DNA of 64,000 nucleotides from Geobacter sp. AOG2 (GTDB lineage Bacteria; Desulfobacterota; Desulfuromonadia; Geobacterales; Pseudopelobacteraceae). The position numbers and the translations under genes are program-made. Location of the stretch: contig NZ_BLJA01000001.1 in the NCBI RefSeq assembly GCF_019972295.1, positions 1,529,607 to 1,593,606 on the forward strand. The letters run 5' to 3'. The notes under the pieces were generated by a model, which searched no databases, was not told where the DNA came from, and saw nothing but the letters and a program-made list of their open reading frames with translations. This document shows positions 1-8,800 of the stretch, one piece after another; position 1 is the first letter of the stretch; each line of letters starts with the position of its first letter.

Positions 1-260
1 CTGAGATGTGGTTAACTGTTTTGGTTATGTATAAAAACAAGTTGCGTGAAAACATGGGCTGTTTGATGGTTCTTTTGTGCCATTCTGAGCCGTACTCAGG
101 CCGGTTAACACCGAGTTTTGGGTGTGATTCTCCTTTCCTGTGTATAGTGCAGCATTCTTGAAAAAGGGGCAACATTTGCCGTGTTGCGGGCAAATTTATC
201 AACAAACAAAGTAACCAAATACGCCCTTGGAATTGGGGCAAATGTCATTACCACGGGCAA

Positions 261-466
261 TCAAGCGGCAATGGAAAGTGGTGTGGGCAAATCGTCGGTG
301 TAGATGAATTGGTGCATATGGCTGTTCGTCCTCCCGAAGGCATCCTGAATATAGCTATGGAAATCCCAAAAGTTGCGGAAGAGGGTGTCTGAATCCTTCT
401 CCAAATCGGAGGCTCGATGTTCTTCAGGGTAATCTTCATCTGGTAAATTTGCCTGATAGGCGGCAT
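261..466 (-). pseudogene. pRiA4b ORF-3-like protein remnant (frameshifted)
   Basis: The N-terminal stretch reads IYQMKITLKNIEPPIWRRIQ, the characteristic opening of the plasmid pRiA4b ORF-3 family. After this the expected continuation (FWDFHSYIQDAFG, then HMHQF) is found in another reading frame, so the gene carries a frameshift near position 395. The shifted frame stops at about 261, far short of the usual length of this family (about 170-200 residues), so the 3' part is lost too. Family function is unknown. It lies downstream of the small gene at 505-729 on the same strand. Confidence 0.7.
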
Positions 467-504
467 TATCTATCCTGAGTTAACTATCAGTAATCCGGCC
501 GCAT

Positions 505-729
505 TTATTTCTTAACTTTGGCCGGTTTTCCCTGTTCTTCCATTAACTCAGCAAATTTTTTCCACGTGAGCCGATGCTTTTTGACGGAGTTTCCAGCCGG
601 GAGCCATTCAATATTACCTTTGCTGATTAGCAGCGTCCCTAGCTTTGAACCATCTTGCTTTACTTCAATCTCTACATCTTTATGCAGCACCATTTTTTCG
701 TTTAAGTTCAAAGATACTTGATGAGCCAT
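505..729 (-). CDS. Small conserved hypothetical protein (74 aa)
   Basis: A 74-residue, lysine-rich protein with no signal peptide or membrane segment. The ATG is preceded by a clear GGAGG Shine-Dalgarno at 7 nt spacing, which supports translation. The central part (residues about 18-45) alternates hydrophobic and polar residues as a small beta sheet would, followed by a short basic helix and a KPAKVKK tail. I do not recognise a named domain. It is transcribed in the same direction as, and about 30 nt downstream of, the IHF-like gene, so the two may share a transcript. Confidence 0.6.
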   Translation of the reverse strand: MAHQVSLNLNEKMVLHKDVEIEVKQDGSKLGTLLISKGNIEWLPAGNSVKKHRLTWKKFAELMEEQGKPAKVKK

Positions 730-762
730 GATTTTCCTCCGATAGCTTTGATAGAGTAATGC

Positions 763-1038
763 TTATTTATTGATCGCTTGCTTTAAAACGGTGCTCGGTT
801 TGAACGTCAATACACGTCTGGCCTCAATGGTGATTGTTTCGCCAGTTTGCGGGTTGCGGCCACGGCGATCCATCTTCTGTTTGACAATAAAGCTGCCAAA
901 ACCTGAAATCTTCAGCGTCTCTCCCGATTCGAGGGTGTTTTTCATGATGGAGAATAAGGATTCCATCATCTCGACAGATTCTTTCTTTGAATACCCGGTT
1001 GCGGAATGAATCCGCTCTGCGATATCGGCTTTGGTCAT
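763..1038 (-). CDS. ihfA: Integration host factor alpha / HU-family DNA-binding protein
   Basis: A DNA-bending protein of the IHF/HU family (91 aa, typical length). The family fold is visible throughout: N-terminal helices (TKADIAERI), the ISGFGSF segment, and the DNA-binding arm with GRNPQTGE followed by ARRVLTFKPS. ARRV-TF-P resembles IHF-alpha more than HU. An ATG two codons upstream (1044) directly abuts the GGGG Shine-Dalgarno, whereas the ATG at 1038 has 6 nt spacing, so 1038 is chosen. IHF proteins are classic partners of sigma-54 promoters, but no specific link within the window can be shown. The alpha assignment over HU is likely, not certain. Confidence 0.88.
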   Translation of the reverse strand: MTKADIAERIHSATGYSKKESVEMMESLFSIMKNTLESGETLKISGFGSFIVKQKMDRRGRNPQTGETITIEARRVLTFKPSTVLKQAINK

Positions 1039-1283
1039 GTACATCCCCGTTGCGTGTATTTCCAGCCTCGGCGCATATTACAAGGATAAATCACATATTT
1101 CCAGTACATTCAGGAGGTTGTTTGTTCAAATTCAAATGCAGTAAGGATTTTTTCGCGCGACGCAGTATGTCGTGTGCATGTGCGATAATGATATCCACCT
1201 GCGTACTCCGAATACGGGCACATGCTGGCGCCGTTGAGCAAGTCGCTGTTGGTGGATTGCGAGGATGATTTCGACCATTACCC

Positions 1284-1451
1284 ATGGTCCCGGACAGGAT
1301 TGTTAAGATTGCCTTCCCGATTGCACAGAAGACCCCTCACGATGACGAGGTTCAGAAGCTTGAGGACGAAAACAAATCGCCTACTCTGAACGGCCAGACC
1401 GCCGTAACTATATCGGCCACGGCCATGCAGCCTGGAAAGGATTTATTATGA
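1284..1451 (+). CDS. Possible 55-aa ORF upstream of the FtsZ-like gene
   Basis: An open frame of 55 codons (starts MVPDRIVKIAFP) whose TGA overlaps the ATG of the next gene in the ATGA arrangement typical of translational coupling. The predicted peptide is polar, with an acidic middle (DDEVQKLEDENK) and a low-complexity Thr/Ala C-terminus, and has no recognisable domain. The Shine-Dalgarno is weak: the nearest GAGG is about 16 nt away. Support is the ATGA overlap only; it could be untranslated leader. Confidence 0.3.
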   Translation: MVPDRIVKIAFPIAQKTPHDDEVQKLEDENKSPTLNGQTAVTISATAMQPGKDLL

Positions 1452-2413
1452 TAGAGCATTCAGAAATGCAACCCGGTATTTACGCCATCGGAATCGAGAA
1501 AACCAAGCCGCCATCAGCCGATCATATTGGAAGTGTTGTTTTCCGAGTCGAAGCCCTGTGTGGGGCTCCTGGCGGGGGAAACACTTCGGAGCACCTTTCA
1601 TTTGTCACTATCGATTCGTACGGAGATAGCGGCAAGTGCGACATTGCTCCGCTGCTCAGCACCCTTGGTGATGCTGATATCGTCTTTGTCTTGGCCGGAC
1701 TCGATGAAAACGATGACATTTTGCTGGGGCGAATCTGTGGTGCAATATTCGAGGACAGTATCCGAACGTTCTTGGTGCTGCGGGATGCCCCAGAGGCCAC
1801 TAAGGCGGGTGTTACTGGTAATGTTCCAAAGGCCTCTGTGGACGGGGTAATTGTCTTAGGTGCTTCATCCCTGGATACCTCCAGTACAACCCTATCGTGC
1901 GATAATCGTGATCCCCAAGCGCTGGGCTATCTACTCCCTCCGGTAATCCGCGCGATTGCTGACGTGATAATCCGCCCGTCATGTGTTGGGATTGACCTTG
2001 TTGACGTGCTGGATCTCCTTTGCGGAAAACTCACAAGGTTCGGCACCGGCAGCGCACATAGCGGTAACAGGCCAATTATTGCGACAGAACAGGCGGTGGC
2101 CAGCCTAACAGACCAGGGGATTAACCTATCGGAAATAGATGACGTGTTGTGCAATCTCAACGGGCCATCTAGTCTGTGCATGGATGATTTTGATTCCATT
2201 TGCCACTATCTGCATACTCGATTTGATGATGACATTACTTGGTTTGTCCCCATTTTTGACGACCACCTAGGGGATAATATTGTGGTGAACCTCATGGCGA
2301 CGCTAAGGGTGAGTGGCTGCACGATTCCTGGCTGGATTGATATCTGTGACAGAGTCAAGCGAACACACCACATCGTGCGGCCATCGATGTCGTTTTGCTT
2401 TGATGACAAATGA
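1448..2413 (+). CDS. Divergent FtsZ/tubulin-like protein lacking the GTP-binding signature
   Basis: A 321-residue protein that follows the FtsZ fold in order. DADIVFVLAGL (about 75-85) matches the strand that in FtsZ leads into the GGGTGTG tubulin signature, but here the signature is replaced by an acidic DENDD stretch (from residue 86). VIRAIADVIIRP then GIDLVDV (Asp183, Asp186) matches the FtsZ helix and T7 catalytic loop. GTGSAHSGNRPIIATEQAV matches the GENRA region, and the C-terminal domain ends with an equivalent of DExLGDxIxVTVIATG. The N-terminal nucleotide-binding glycines are also missing. It is likely a pseudo-GTPase of this superfamily. The next gene starts 36 nt downstream and may be a partner. 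Function unknown; the fold assignment is my reading of aligned motifs. Confidence 0.72.
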   Translation: MIEHSEMQPGIYAIGIEKTKPPSADHIGSVVFRVEALCGAPGGGNTSEHLSFVTIDSYGDSGKCDIAPLLSTLGDADIVFVLAGLDENDDILLGRICGAIFEDSIRTFLVLRDAPEATKAGVTGNVPKASVDGVIVLGASSLDTSSTTLSCDNRDPQALGYLLPPVIRAIADVIIRPSCVGIDLVDVLDLLCGKLTRFGTGSAHSGNRPIIATEQAVASLTDQGINLSEIDDVLCNLNGPSSLCMDDFDSICHYLHTRFDDDITWFVPIFDDHLGDNIVVNLMATLRVSGCTIPGWIDICDRVKRTHHIVRPSMSFCFDDK

Positions 2414-2449
2414 GAATAATTCGTTTTGACGTTGTGGGGGAGGGTGGCA

Positions 2450-3043
2450 ATGCATGAGTTCAATCGAAATGCGTTATTGGCAGGGCTGGAATCGTCACTT
2501 GAAGAGCAGGGTCGTCTGCATGGCTGCACACGCAACGACGTGCAGCGGGGGAATCTCAAATATGCCTTCCAAGAGGTAGTTCCGGCAACTCATACGGAAG
2601 GTGCTTTCGTAGTCTGGGCGGGAACCCGATGCCAGCCGGCGCATGATGTCGTCGATGAATATTGCCGCCGAAAAGCGGGCCAGGAATCACGATTGTTCGA
2701 CCATGAAGTGCTGAGCCTGAAAGGGTGGTGCCAGCCAGACACGCAGCGTATTTTGGTGTTTCGCGAACAGATTGAGTCGCTGGTAAAGGAACTATCGGGT
2801 AACGGTGACGGGAAGACCATTGCCAACGGAATCTATCGGTTCTGTGAAACTGGGGCAGGAACCAGCTTGGATGAGTTCATGGGTATGGTCATAAGCAAAG
2901 GCGAGCTATCGGCGGGGGTTATTTCCGATTTATACGATTACATCAAGGAACGTTACGCCAGCTCGTTGCCATACGCTTGGTGCTCGACAATAGTGGAGCG
3001 GGCATTGCACTCAGCCGGTCAATACAGACCTGACGAACCTTAG
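2450..3043 (+). CDS. Hypothetical protein in operon with the FtsZ-like gene
   Basis: A 197-residue soluble protein with no recognised domain. The first half is mixed and includes Trp and Cys residues (VVWAGTRC, LKGWCQPD); the second half appears helical (REQIESLVKEL, LDEFMGMVI, VISDLYDYIKERY). A TTG eight codons upstream is open, but the ATG at 2450 has a GGAGGGTGG ribosome-binding sequence at good spacing, so it is preferred. It follows the FtsZ-like gene by 36 nt on the same strand, suggesting co-transcription. Its stop codon overlaps the convergent stop of the XRE regulator gene. Confidence 0.65.
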   Translation: MHEFNRNALLAGLESSLEEQGRLHGCTRNDVQRGNLKYAFQEVVPATHTEGAFVVWAGTRCQPAHDVVDEYCRRKAGQESRLFDHEVLSLKGWCQPDTQRILVFREQIESLVKELSGNGDGKTIANGIYRFCETGAGTSLDEFMGMVISKGELSAGVISDLYDYIKERYASSLPYAWCSTIVERALHSAGQYRPDEP

Positions 3044-3381
3044 AGGCCGCTCAGCATCCCTTTCAGTCCGTTCAGCACTATCTTTTGTTTGCTCTCGTCC
3101 AACCCTCTGATTGTGCCTGAAATCTCGGCAAGTTCATTCTCCAGTTGGCGATTGATGGACGCCGCAGAAAGATTCATCAAGTCGGCCAATTCCATTTCTA
3201 ACACGTTGGCGATCAGGAAAATGCTGTAGATCGAGGCATTGACGCAGCCGCGCTCGATCTCGCTGATGTAGGTAGGATGCAGTTCCGCGAGTTCGGCCAG
3301 CTTCTCTTGCGACAGGCCCCGTTTCTTCCGCCGGGCACGTATCGCACTCCCCAAGGCTATCAAAAAATCTTCTTGTCTCAT
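3040..3381 (-). CDS. XRE-family transcriptional regulator
   Basis: A 113-residue DNA-binding protein with an N-terminal helix-turn-helix of the Cro/C1 type at about residues 10-65: GSAIRARRKKRGLSQEKLAELAELHPTYISEIERG is the classic two-helix pattern. The C-terminal half is helical (ENELAEISGTIRGLDESKQK) and could mediate dimerisation. It is transcribed away from the lipoprotein gene at 3518 and towards the FtsZ-associated pair, with overlapping stop codons. Small XRE proteins often repress their own divergent promoter region, here 3382-3517, but no operator palindrome could be assigned. Confidence 0.9.
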   Translation of the reverse strand: MRQEDFLIALGSAIRARRKKRGLSQEKLAELAELHPTYISEIERGCVNASIYSIFLIANVLEMELADLMNLSAASINRQLENELAEISGTIRGLDESKQKIVLNGLKGMLSGL

Positions 3382-3437
3382 GTGTTCAGAACATAAGCGA
3401 AATCCTTAATAAGGTAATAGGCGATTGGCTTTATTAT

Positions 3438-3466
3438 TTGACAACATAGTCTATATATGAAATTAT
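3438..3466 (+). promoter_or_regulatory. Candidate sigma-70 promoter before the lipoprotein genes
   Basis: A perfect TTGACA hexamer (3438-3443) is followed after 17 nt by AATTAT, inside a very AT-rich stretch 50-80 nt upstream of the lipoprotein gene at 3518. The -35 match is strong and the -10 match is weak. Orientation and position fit transcription of the three-gene lipoprotein run. Confidence 0.4.
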
Positions 3467-3517
3467 TTCGATGATTTTGCCAATTGGCTGAGTTTTGTTC
3501 CCGACAAGGAGGATTCC

Positions 3518-3865
3518 ATGAAAAGACTGCTGTACCTCATATTCCTGCTGGTGGCTGTCTCGGGCTGCGCAACGCCGCCGATAGTCATGGAGAATCACGT
3601 CCAGCGAAAGGTTTTCACCCCATGCGCCAGCGATACCTTCTGTTTCCAAAGCGCATATGACGTGACTTGGGATTCCTGGTGCAATGCCAATGACCGGCAG
3701 TGGCCCAGGCATGGCTGTGGAGGGTACGACTACGATTATCCGGTATCCTCACGGAGTAAGGAAACTGTCGTTCTGACCGGGGCCGATGGCTACTTGGTAA
3801 CACTCCCGGCGGGCGGCAATATCGTCATGCCCCAGGAGACGGCCAAGGGGGTGGCACATGATTAG
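3518..3865 (+). CDS. Small lipoprotein, unknown function
   Basis: A 115-residue predicted lipoprotein. The N-terminus is a short basic start, a hydrophobic core and a lipobox ending VSGC with Cys17 as the lipidation site. The mature part is short and Cys/Trp/Tyr-rich (CASDTFCFQSAYDVTWDSWCNAND), with four cysteines that could form disulphides in the periplasm. A strong AAGGAGG lies 7 nt before the ATG. The 3' end overlaps the next gene by 8 nt, implying one transcript with the two FlgO-like genes. No named domain recognised. Confidence 0.8.
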   Translation: MKRLLYLIFLLVAVSGCATPPIVMENHVQRKVFTPCASDTFCFQSAYDVTWDSWCNANDRQWPRHGCGGYDYDYPVSSRSKETVVLTGADGYLVTLPAGGNIVMPQETAKGVAHD

Positions 3866-4514
3866 CTGGCAACCGGCAATGAGAGTATCTGCCACCGTGA
3901 TTGCCGCTGTGACCCTACTTGGCGGCTGTGCCGATGTTGCCATGATCGAGCCCCATGAGCGGTATGTCATGAACGAGCAGCTCAAGGTGGCGCCGAGTCA
4001 AACAACGGCGGGCCGCTTCAACGCGCAAATGATCTTCTTGGCGGATCAGATCGAACGGAACGTGGACCGCAAGAGCCTGGAAAACACCTTCATCGTCACC
4101 AGCTTCACCAACCTCAATAAACTCTCGGAAACAACCCCGTTTGGCCGGCTGGTGGCTGAGAACCTGATACATGAACTACAAGTGCGTAAATGGAAGGTTT
4201 TCGAGGTCCGGCTGACCAAGGATGTGGTCATCAACGAAACCGGCGAGTTCTCATTGAGCCGCGATATCAAGAAGCTCCGGGATATGTACAAGATCGGCGG
4301 GATTGTGACCGGCACCTATTCCGTGGCGGAAGATCACGTTATCGTCAACGCCCGGATCATCGACATCGACAGCGGACTGGTGGCTTCGTCGGCACAGGTG
4401 CATATGCCGGTCAACTGGTTTACCGACTCATTGCTGTTCAGCGAAGAGAACCGCAAGCCCATGAAGATTGTCGGTGATACGCCAATCCTACCAAATGGGA
4501 CGGACATACAATGA
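3858..4514 (+). CDS. FlgO-family outer-membrane lipoprotein
   Basis: A 218-residue lipoprotein (lipobox LLGGC, Cys24) with a FlgO-type domain covering about residues 55-190. Family features are the FIVTSFTNLNKLSETTPFGRLVAENLIHELQ block, then KWKVFEVRL, RDIKKLRDMYKIGGIVTGTYSV and the VNARIIDIDSGLVASSAQV repeat-like strand pair. In Vibrio, FlgO is an outer-membrane protein needed for normal motility. There are no flagellar genes near here, so the role may be in a different envelope assembly. The start overlaps the preceding lipoprotein gene by 8 nt. Confidence 0.82.
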   Translation: MISWQPAMRVSATVIAAVTLLGGCADVAMIEPHERYVMNEQLKVAPSQTTAGRFNAQMIFLADQIERNVDRKSLENTFIVTSFTNLNKLSETTPFGRLVAENLIHELQVRKWKVFEVRLTKDVVINETGEFSLSRDIKKLRDMYKIGGIVTGTYSVAEDHVIVNARIIDIDSGLVASSAQVHMPVNWFTDSLLFSEENRKPMKIVGDTPILPNGTDIQ

Positions 4515-4539
4515 AACTGGTACGGAAAGGCCGCCTCTC

Positions 4540-5184
4540 ATGATCCGACGATTCCTTGTGGCTGTGGCTGGTATCGCTATCACCCAGGCCTTGACCGGCT
4601 GTGCAACCTACAACTCCTATCACCCCGAAGCCTATGGGGCCTGTTACAATAAGACGCTGCCGGTACTGCTCGATGCCACCGACCTGAAAGCGCTGTTCCA
4701 GGATATCGCCGCCGAACTGTGCGTGGATACCTGTGCCGAGTGCGCGGCACGGACCTCAGACGGCAAAGCGGCCATACCGGCCAGCGCACCGAACGACGAA
4801 GCTAATCGCCTGACCGTGCTCGTCACCGACTTTGCCGATCTCCAAACCTTCATACCGAACCAGCCCGGCCTCTTGATGGGGGAACTGATGCGGGCCAGCC
4901 TCAATAAGACCTGTTGCTACAAAATCATCCAGGCCGAGTTCGCCAAATACTTCAAACTGTCGGAAAGCGGGCTGGTGGTGCTGACGCGCAACGTGAACGA
5001 GATTAAGAAGGATGAGTATTTCCAGTCCGAGGCGATAGTGGGAACCTACAACTACCTGAGCAACAACAAGGTGGTCATATTTGTCAGAAGGATCAACATG
5101 ACAACCGGGAAGATATCCCGGATGGTGACGCGGGAGGTCAATTATTCGTGCCTCGGGAGGTCGTTGAAGTATTCGGTCAATTGA
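4540..5184 (+). CDS. FlgO-like lipoprotein, second copy
   Basis: A 214-residue lipoprotein with lipobox ALTGC (Cys21). The start at 4540 gives a proper signal peptide and has GAAAGG 9 nt upstream; the longer frame from 4468 would put about 24 non-signal residues before it. The mature protein shares the FlgO-like order with its neighbour: LTVLVTDFADLQTFIPNQPGLLMGELM, then SESGLVVLTRNVNEIKKDEYFQSEAIVGTYNYLSNNKVVIFVRRINMTTG. A cysteine-rich insertion (CVDTCAECAA) sits near residues 67-76. It is probably a diverged paralogue of the gene just upstream. Confidence 0.75.
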   Translation: MIRRFLVAVAGIAITQALTGCATYNSYHPEAYGACYNKTLPVLLDATDLKALFQDIAAELCVDTCAECAARTSDGKAAIPASAPNDEANRLTVLVTDFADLQTFIPNQPGLLMGELMRASLNKTCCYKIIQAEFAKYFKLSESGLVVLTRNVNEIKKDEYFQSEAIVGTYNYLSNNKVVIFVRRINMTTGKISRMVTREVNYSCLGRSLKYSVN

Positions 5185-5316
5185 GTCTTTTGTTGATAGG
5201 CACCGAAATATGGTCCCGTGTTGGAGCTTGGATTGACCCACCTTCAACGTAGTTTCAGGAATACAAGAATGTCATTGGTGGCACCCGCACCGCCGACACA
5301 GGTTTGCCAGCCCCTT

Positions 5317-5838
5317 CTATTTTATGTCCGCAACAAACGTTACACTCACCCCTGAGATGGCGGCACCGTAGAGATCCACAGGCTTGAAGTAGGTCAATCC
5401 AAAATCTGCGGCCTTTGGAATGGCACCTGTTGAAATGTCACAGTTAACCGTTATAAACTCACCAGTTCCAAAGCCGCTTGACAACTTACTCGCCAGAACA
5501 AAATTTAGTTTTCCTGGAGCTTCGGATGTTGCAGGTGTATATATTGGCGGGGTAATAATAGACTGCGCGGCTACTCCGGAAGGGATCGCAACTGTATTAC
5601 TGACAACTCCGCCAGCATCCGTCTCGACGGTGACCCCTTGCGGCAGATTGACCGTTATACCAATACCCGCAATGGAGGTGTTTGAGGATAAAGTGCCTTG
5701 TGTACTTAGCCTCAAGACTGCTGTTGTTGGCTGTTGGACAGCTGAACCTCCGCCGCTTCCACCGCCTCCTCCACACCCAGCCAAACTGAACACTGCTAAA
5801 GAGTAATAGAAAAATTTACATACAATCAGTTTATTCAT
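5317..5838 (-). CDS. Cohesin-like lipoprotein
   Basis: A 173-residue lipoprotein: signal peptide, lipobox SLAGC (Cys22), then a poly-Gly/Ser linker. The single mature domain is beta-rich and ordered like cohesins: AGIGITVNLPQGVTV (first strands), APGKLNFVLASKLSSGFGTGEFITVNCDI, and SVTFVADIK at the C-terminus. Known cohesins bind dockerins; the gene just upstream encodes a protein ending in a dockerin and the two are 47 nt apart on the same strand. The start at 5838 has GGAG upstream and gives a clean signal peptide. The lipid anchor would place it in the outer membrane. The cohesin assignment is by pattern and context, not by search. Confidence 0.6.
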   Translation of the reverse strand: MNKLIVCKFFYYSLAVFSLAGCGGGGGSGGGSAVQQPTTAVLRLSTQGTLSSNTSIAGIGITVNLPQGVTVETDAGGVVSNTVAIPSGVAAQSIITPPIYTPATSEAPGKLNFVLASKLSSGFGTGEFITVNCDISTGAIPKAADFGLTYFKPVDLYGAAISGVSVTFVADIK

Positions 5839-5885
5839 GTATTTTATCTCCAACTCGACGTAAGCGTATTGGCTCGCACGCCCTG

Positions 5886-8800
5886 CTACCAGTTCACCAG
5901 CCCAACAATCTTGCGTAAAATGAGCACTACGTCACCTACGTCGATCACTCCGTCTGGATTTGGTTTTCCATCGAGGCCAAGGGGAGCGACGTCACAGCGG
6001 GCCTTTTCAAGGTCAGACGGCTGCTCAACGCCTACAACAAATTTCAGGGCTTTCAGGGCGTCTGTAATACCGATATCACCGCTACCGTCGGAGTCTCCCA
6101 ATTTTCTATAAATAATATTCCTCATTACCGCGCTTGAATTGCCTGCCTCGTCAGTAGCCTTAACGGTTATCTGGTAGGTCTTCTCGTCTTTGAAGGTTAA
6201 TACCTGCTCAAAAATCCCATTAGCAATAGCTGGTGTAAATATTTCTGAATCATTTGAAATAGATATTGTTATGGCAGTCAAAGCATCAGAAACAGCACCC
6301 CTAATGGTGACACTATTCAGACTGGTCACAATATCCTGACCGGGATCAGTTACAGCAAGCGTGGGAGTCTGGTTGTCGTGGGTTACGGTCCTTTTTGCTT
6401 TGGTCTGTTTCCCATTCAAATCGGTAGCGGTCAGCTCAATCGTGTCGATTCCGGGAACAAGGTTCACGGTTGCTGAGAAGTTGTTGTCGGTAATTGAGAC
6501 AGATTGAGATGAACCACCGTTCACTGTTAAATTGGCGACAACGTCCTTGGCCAGAGTTCCCGCAACATAGGCAACCGGGCTATTGGCTCTGCTGTTGTCA
6601 GCCGGAACGGTGATAACGATACCCGGAACGGTCCGGTTGAGGATTATGTTTCTCGTGTCGGTGCTCTGGTTGCCAACAAGGTCACTGGCAACGACGGTAA
6701 TGGCATTGTCACCGAGTTTAAGGGGCAATGCTTGGCTGAATGTCCCATCCTCGGCAATATTTACGGTCGAACCGTTTATGGTCAGTTCTTTAATCCCGTT
6801 TTCGTCTGAAACCGAACCTGATATATTCATGATGGCATTGTTGGTGAAAGCATCATTTGAAAGGGTTGAAAGCACCAGTGAGGGGGCAACTTTATCGATA
6901 GTAAAGTTCGCCGTTTTTGGCGCTTCACTATTTCCCAACACATCCCTGGCAAAGAACCTCAGGATGGCCGTGGCACCAATCTGAATTGGTGCGGAATATT
7001 GGGCAGAAGCTGTTGTTGGGGGGCTACCGTTAGTCGTGTAATAGATCGTTGCAAGCTCGTTTGCCTTCAATGTTACCTTTTGCGTCGAATTATAGACTCC
7101 GCCTGCGGGCACGGCAGTTGTTACCGGCGGAGTCGTGTCCAGAATAATCGATGAGCTGTAACGAACTGATTCATTGCCAAAAACATCCATGAATGCTGCG
7201 TAGACGATCTTATTCCCATCCCCATTTGACAGCCCCCATGCTCGTGTCAAAACAAATGGTTCCCATGTGCTGCAATCATTTGTATTGCTGATGCACATCT
7301 GGGATATACCACTGGGATCGCTGGCTTGGAGTGTCAATGTGACTGTCGGCGAGGCGGTGTACGAAATACCATTGTTTATAATTATCGAACCAACAGGCGC
7401 TGTTTGATCGAGCGCAATACCGGCCAAACTAACTTTAAAGCTGGCTGTTTGCGAGTCGTCTGTCTGTATCTCCAGGTATGCACCTTTTGCTCCGCTTGAT
7501 CCCGGAACGAACTTGATATCAACCGTGCAGACTCCTGATGGGGGAACCGACTTATTTGAACACTGATCGTTTGTGAGAGTAAAATACGAACTGTTTTCAC
7601 CCTTCACGGTAGCGCCAGTGACCGATACCGAATTTTCCCCCAAATTATGAACGGTTATTTGCTCCATTCGATAACCATTAGCAACGGTGCCGAAATCGAC
7701 GCTCAACGGGCTGACGACAATGTTTGCATTACTAACCAAAGTCGCACTGAAAAACTGATGACCGACCCTATCGGCAACCAAGTTGATCGTTCCTGTCCTT
7801 ATATCGGCACCGGCATTGAAATTCCCGCTTCGGATTGAGTAGTTCTCGCTGGCAGGTGGCTGGAATGTATCGATGGTATTGGGATCACTTTTGGTAACGT
7901 AAATTTCGGCGTAATCATTCAGTCCATCATTGTCTGAGTCAGCACTGTTTGGGTTTGTACCGTTGAGATATTCCTGGAGATTGCTCATCCCGTCGTGATC
8001 GGTATCAAGCAATGCGTGCCCAGCAACACTCTGGTCTATTCCATGGGCCGTTTCCCATTTATCCGGGATGCCGTCATTATCCTTATCAAGCTTATCAGGA
8101 ATGCCGTCTCCATTAGAATCTGCCAGGAACTCAATAGTGCTGCTTTTTACCGCAGACTCACCATTACCATTCCTTACCTTGAAGTAAATGGTTTTTACTT
8201 CATAACCCTGGCTCACGGTAAAGACTGGTTTTGCTAGGTAAGACTGCCAGGCCGCGCCTGTGAATGAAGAATTTTCACTTGCCATGTAATCAGTGGGACT
8301 ACCCACAGTGACGTTATCAAGCGTCACCTTGCCGGTGGTGGTGTATGTTTTTCCGGTGGAAACTTCGGCCACCAGAAGAGACTCGACAACCGGTTGCGGT
8401 ACGGTCATGGCGGTCACGGCATGTGGCCTTATCCCTCCAGTCCCGTAGCTGTAGCTTGTTGACGAGTTGTTCAGGGAAGAGGTGAGCATATTTCCAATGG
8501 CGTTATACTGGTAACTCGCGCTGTAGCCGCTGTCGCCAGCCGACGTTAGCCGGTCCAGCCCGTCGTAGCCGAATTGCTCGACCTTCCCGGCGACACCATC
8601 GGTAATCTTCAAAATATTGCCGACGAAGTCATAGCCGTAGGAAAGGTCCTGTATAGCTGGTGTTGTAATTGAGGAAAGCCTTAGATTTTTATCGTTGAAA
8701 ACGTAGGTCGTTCCCTTCCCGTTTGCATAATTCTTCGTGGTTGTCTGTCCAGCCGCATTGTAGTCAAGCTTTGTGATAATACCTGGGATGTTGTCTAGCT

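Noticed and set aside
987..1285. Overlapping plus- and minus-strand ORFs of 93 and 64 aa
   Set aside because: The plus ORF runs antisense into ihfA and both have low-complexity, non-protein-like composition and no ribosome-binding site.
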